From the NCBI GenBank assembly GCA_028288385.1, contig JAQBNX010000481.1, positions 1 through 9,881 of the forward strand: DNA of 9,881 nucleotides, written 5' to 3'. How positions within the stretch are numbered: the first letter of the stretch is position 1; each line of letters opens with the position of its first letter. Source of the stretch: Spirosoma sp. (GTDB lineage: Bacteria > Bacteroidota > Bacteroidia > Cytophagales > Spirosomataceae). This document shows positions 7,708 through 9,881 of this stretch, one piece after another. Position numbers and translations under genes: made by a program. The notes under the pieces are model-generated. The model made no database searches. It saw only the letters and a program-made list of their open reading frames with translations, and had not been told where the DNA came from.

Positions 7708-7945
7708 TAAAAACATAACCTTTTGATTAGTAAACATTTGCCGGATAATAAAAACGTTAGCAACGACACACGTTTTCGCTCTACCTTTTGTCTATGTCCT
7801 TTAACCGAATAGTCCCTTAGTCGAACTGATTTACTTACTGCTCATTCTAATGAACTAAACAGTACTATCGGTTCGCATCCTGGTAGATGGTATTAAGCAC
7901 AAATTCTTACCGATTAACTTCTATTCACTTTAAAAGCCAAATAAG

Positions 7946-9265
7946 ATGAAACGACTGATGCTCAAGCACCTGTTTAGTGCTAAACTGGGGGTTGCATTCC
8001 TGTTACTGGGTATTTTGACCCGTTGTCAAATAACGGATCATGCCTTACCGAAGGCACCAGAAGAACCGGCTGATGTTGTGTACCAATGGTATAAATTTAT
8101 GGCACGACTGCAATTGCGTGAGAATCCTCAGCCAGTTCTATTGGCTCAAAACAGAGCCTTTGCTTTCATTGGCGTAGGCCTCTACGAATCCGTACAACCG
8201 GGCATCGCGGGCGCAACCAGCTTCTCGAAAAGATTATACCAAATGCCCGATATGCCTCAAACGGAGGTGTCTAAAGACTACCTATGGAGTGCTTCTGCCA
8301 ATGCGGCCATGGCCAGTATGTTCAAGCAATTTTTGGGCACGTTGACCACTATTAATCAAGCCAGCATCGATTCGATGGAAGCTGCTAATTACAACCGTTT
8401 GCGATCAACGACATCCGAGGAGGTGCTTCAACGCTCGCAAGCCTTTGGCCGCTCTGTTGCCAACGCTATCTACAATTGGTCTACGACCGATAACTTCACC
8501 CTTGCCAGTCCGGGGTATACACCACTTAACCAGCCTTGGGCCTGGGTGCCTACACCGCCTAACTTTCCGACTCCGGTTGGCGCTAATTTACAGAATTCAA
8601 GGCCTTTTTTAGCCTACAGTCTAACAGCTACTGCTCCTCCTTTACCGTTTCCGTATTCGGAAGACCCATCTTCTGAATTCTATAAAGAGGTCAAAAATGT
8701 CTATGATATTGGGAAAACATTGACAGCCGAACAGAAAGCAATTGCCAACTGGTGGGCCGATGCGGGTGGTGCTGGAACAGGCGTCCCATCTCCCTACCAC
8801 ATTTTATCAATTGTAACAAGTGTACTGGAAAGTCAGAATGCCGGGCTCTGGAAGGCTGCAGAGGTATATGCTAAAACTGGAATAGGACTCAAAGACGGAC
8901 CGATTAATACCTTTAGAGCAAAATATCAGTATAATCTGCTTAGACCAGTTACCTACATCCAGCGGCATATGGACGCATCCTGGCTGCCTTATTTAGTCAC
9001 TCCACCCTATCCGGAGTATAGCTCAGGCCTAATCAGCAACTTTGGTCCCGTTATTCAGGTATTAATTAGAGCCTTTGGTGATATTCCGGTTACAGATAAT
9101 GCGTATGCCTGGAGAGGTTTACCGGCCCGCCAGTATAATTCTCTATCAGACTTGTTGACAGAAGCCGCTGTTTCCAGAGTATACGCCGGTATACATTACC
9201 AGTTTACCCAGGATATCTCTATTGAAATGGGTAAAAAATTAGGCGATGAGATCGCTAAAATTTAG
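7946..9265 (+). CDS. Vanadium-haloperoxidase / PAP2-type acid phosphatase superfamily protein, divergent active site
   Basis: This is a 439-residue exported, mostly helical protein related to vanadium-dependent haloperoxidases and type 2 phosphatidic acid phosphatases. Residues 1-27 form a signal sequence ending GILTRC; Cys27 could be lipidated, but Arg just before the Cys is unusual for a lipobox. The C-terminal half carries the oxyanion pocket: Lys326 and Arg333-Pro334 (K-x6-RP), then PEYSSGL (356-362), then Ser410-Arg411 and His417 (SR-x5-H), the last being the vanadate ligand or phosphatase nucleophile. In the middle motif the family has SGH; here Leu362 takes the place of that His, which is the acid-base residue next to vanadate. 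The protein may therefore be an altered-function or inactive member, or belong to a subfamily with this change. Annotation tools will probably call it vanadium-dependent haloperoxidase. It stands alone, 982 nt from its upstream neighbour. The start at 7946 is supported by the signal sequence right after it. Confidence 0.85.
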   Translation: MKRLMLKHLFSAKLGVAFLLLGILTRCQITDHALPKAPEEPADVVYQWYKFMARLQLRENPQPVLLAQNRAFAFIGVGLYESVQPGIAGATSFSKRLYQMPDMPQTEVSKDYLWSASANAAMASMFKQFLGTLTTINQASIDSMEAANYNRLRSTTSEEVLQRSQAFGRSVANAIYNWSTTDNFTLASPGYTPLNQPWAWVPTPPNFPTPVGANLQNSRPFLAYSLTATAPPLPFPYSEDPSSEFYKEVKNVYDIGKTLTAEQKAIANWWADAGGAGTGVPSPYHILSIVTSVLESQNAGLWKAAEVYAKTGIGLKDGPINTFRAKYQYNLLRPVTYIQRHMDASWLPYLVTPPYPEYSSGLISNFGPVIQVLIRAFGDIPVTDNAYAWRGLPARQYNSLSDLLTEAAVSRVYAGIHYQFTQDISIEMGKKLGDEIAKI

Positions 9266-9294
9266 CCAGTAGGGTTTAAGTATTAATCATTCAT

Positions 9295-9340
9295 GTCGAT
9301 CAGAATTAGAAGTTGTATGCCTCTTAATAGTCTGATCAAC
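9295..9340. repeat. Inverted repeat just downstream of the haloperoxidase-like gene
   Basis: GATCAGA (9298-9304) and TCTGATC (9331-9337) are perfect complements, extended by two more pairs (9295-9296 with 9339-9340) across one mismatch. The loop is 26 nt. It starts about 30 nt after the stop at 9265, where a 3' hairpin would be expected, but no T-run follows, so it is not a typical intrinsic terminator. It may stabilise the 3' end of the transcript, or be chance. Confidence 0.25.
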
Positions 9341-9375
9341 TTGTAATTGGTTTCACCAGGGCGACTTTCGACCGG

Positions 9376-9451
9376 CAGATCATCTTACTTGATAAAGACG
9401 TAGTAAGGAACAGGCTAGTCTTTACCAGGTAAGATGATTCTGTATAGCCTG
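9376..9451. repeat. Strong 21-bp inverted repeat with pseudoknot-capable loop
   Basis: The arms 9379-9399 and 9418-9438 are complementary at 19 of 21 positions; one of the two exceptions is a U-G pair in the plus-strand RNA. CAG/CTG (9376-9378 with 9440-9442) extends the stem beyond a one-base bulge. The loop is 18 nt (9400-9417) and its last seven bases, CAGGCTA (9411-9417), are the exact complement of TAGCCTG (9445-9451) just outside the stem, so an H-type pseudoknot could form. No T-tract follows, which argues against a simple terminator. It lies about 100 nt before the lipoprotein start at 9549. Possible roles are a structured leader RNA, a 3' element of the upstream gene, or a small mobile repeat such as a MITE or REP-like unit. 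Confidence 0.6.
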
Positions 9452-9484
9452 GCAAAATTCCTGAGATAATTATCGGCTGTTTTA

Positions 9485-9514
9485 TTGTCTGGTGCCGGCT
9501 GTTGTCTAATTTTA
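9485..9514 (+). promoter_or_regulatory. Candidate Bacteroidota-type promoter for the lipocalin-like lipoprotein gene
   Basis: TTG at 9485-9487 is followed after 19 nt by TAATTTTA (9507-9514), which matches the phylum's -33 TTG and -7 TAnnTTTG elements except for the last base. Transcription would start near 9520 and leave a leader of about 28 nt. If so, the large inverted repeat at 9376-9451 lies upstream of this transcript and not inside it. Confidence 0.3.
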
Positions 9515-9548
9515 GCCGTTTAATTTACCATCCTCCACTAGCGTTATC

Positions 9549-9881
9549 ATGAAAAAAGCATTATTTCTGTTAGCTGCCGTCGGTCTTTTTGTGGCCAGTT
9601 GTAAAAAAGATAGCCCTGTACCAGCTGTACAAACCAAATCACAGCTTATTGCCCGGACCTGGCAGATGCAAACAGCTAACGTTACCGTTACGTCTTCTGG
9701 GCTGACGCTTCCGGTTTATACTAAAGGGGGGACTGCTAACCTGAGCGATTTCTCCAAGTATCAGCTCACCTTAAACAGTGACGGTAAATTTACGCTCTTC
9801 GATGGGGCACAGAATCAAACCGGCACCTGGCAACTGGTTAACAACGATTCGCAGATGGTGTGGACCTATGCCGACAACACT
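9549..9881 (+). CDS. Lipocalin-like lipoprotein, 3'-truncated by window end
   Basis: The frame opens with MKKALFLLAAVGLF and a clear lipobox VASC, so Cys18 should be lipidated and the protein carried to the envelope; the following KKD is common in Bacteroidota lipoproteins. The 111 visible residues include QLIARTWQMQTANV (32-45), YQLTLNSDGKFTLFDG (71-86) and TGTWQLVNNDSQMVW (91-105). This pattern of a leading LI-x-x-TW, a DGKF turn and a GTW strand fits the small beta-barrel lipocalin-like (DUF5004-type) lipoproteins that are frequent in the phylum. The function of that group is unknown. The reading frame is open to the last base, and the C-terminus lies beyond the window. The ATG at 9549 is supported by the signal peptide. 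Confidence 0.8.
   Translation, partial: MKKALFLLAAVGLFVASCKKDSPVPAVQTKSQLIARTWQMQTANVTVTSSGLTLPVYTKGGTANLSDFSKYQLTLNSDGKFTLFDGAQNQTGTWQLVNNDSQMVWTYADNT

Larger units (their letters stand above)
6964..7945. other. 982-nt gene-poor region between the GH26 gene and the haloperoxidase-like gene
   Basis: No reading frame here resembles a protein family I recognise. The stretch holds a perfect 17-nt palindrome (7301-7317), a small GC-rich hairpin GCAGCA-GAA-TGCTGC (7366-7380), a plus-strand frame with few stops (7127-7585) and a 32-codon mini-ORF with a hydrophobic start (7609-7707). The last 240 nt before the next gene are AT-rich, as expected for a promoter region; TACCTTTTG near 7782-7790 is close to the Bacteroidota -7 box but lacks a well-placed TTG. 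No tRNA, insertion sequence ends or CRISPR-type repeats were found. Such a long gap in this kind of genome suggests gene decay or an unrecognised RNA or small-protein gene. Confidence 0.6.

Noticed and set aside
9295..9442. Intrinsic terminators for the haloperoxidase-like gene
   Set aside because: Neither hairpin is followed by a T-run and the stems are not GC-rich, so a terminator label is not supported.
1..9881. tRNA, rRNA, CRISPR array, insertion sequence or integrase
   Set aside because: No cloverleaf-like or rRNA-like segments, no spaced direct repeats and no transposase or recombinase motifs were seen on either strand.

Overview
The window reads as chromosomal DNA of a Bacteroidota bacterium, most likely a Cytophagales/Spirosomaceae-type soil or plant-litter saprophyte. 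Evidence: no Shine-Dalgarno sequences before the starts, long exported multidomain proteins mixing ThuA, PQQ sugar dehydrogenase, PKD, cytochrome c and CBM6 modules, a TolB-like propeller protein with an N-terminal lectin-like domain, a lipoprotein with a Bacteroidota-style lipobox (VASC), and about 50% G+C. Genus placement is inference from family recall, not a computed match.

Layout. Positions 1-774 hold the C-terminal 257 codons of an MFS permease of the anion:cation symporter (sugar-acid) family. After a 143-nt gap come three same-strand genes packed 36 and 22 nt apart, surely co-transcribed: a secreted lectin-like plus TolB-type propeller protein (918-2474), a 1086-residue ThuA-like/PQQ dehydrogenase/PKD/cytochrome c/CBM6 protein (2511-5771) and a family 26 glycoside hydrolase, probably a beta-mannanase (5794-6963). 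Positions 6964-7945 are a 982-nt stretch without a convincing gene; it contains a 17-nt perfect palindrome, a possibly eroded reading frame and a 32-codon mini-ORF. Positions 7946-9265 encode a vanadium-haloperoxidase/PAP2-type protein that lacks one conserved active-site histidine. A 283-nt gap with two inverted repeats, one of them strong and able to form a pseudoknot, leads to the start of a lipocalin-like lipoprotein cut by the window end (9549-9881).

How the genes may work together. The left cluster suggests an extracytoplasmic oxidative sugar pathway: GH26 cuts a mannan-type polymer, the CBM6-bearing PQQ dehydrogenase oxidises released aldoses or oligosaccharides and passes electrons to its own fused c-type heme, and the MFS permease takes up the resulting sugar acid. 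The TolB-like protein may bind polymer or partner proteins. This model is inference from domain content and gene order. No SusC/SusD pair is visible, so this is not a classical polysaccharide utilisation locus within the window. The haloperoxidase-like and lipocalin-like genes look unrelated to this cluster.
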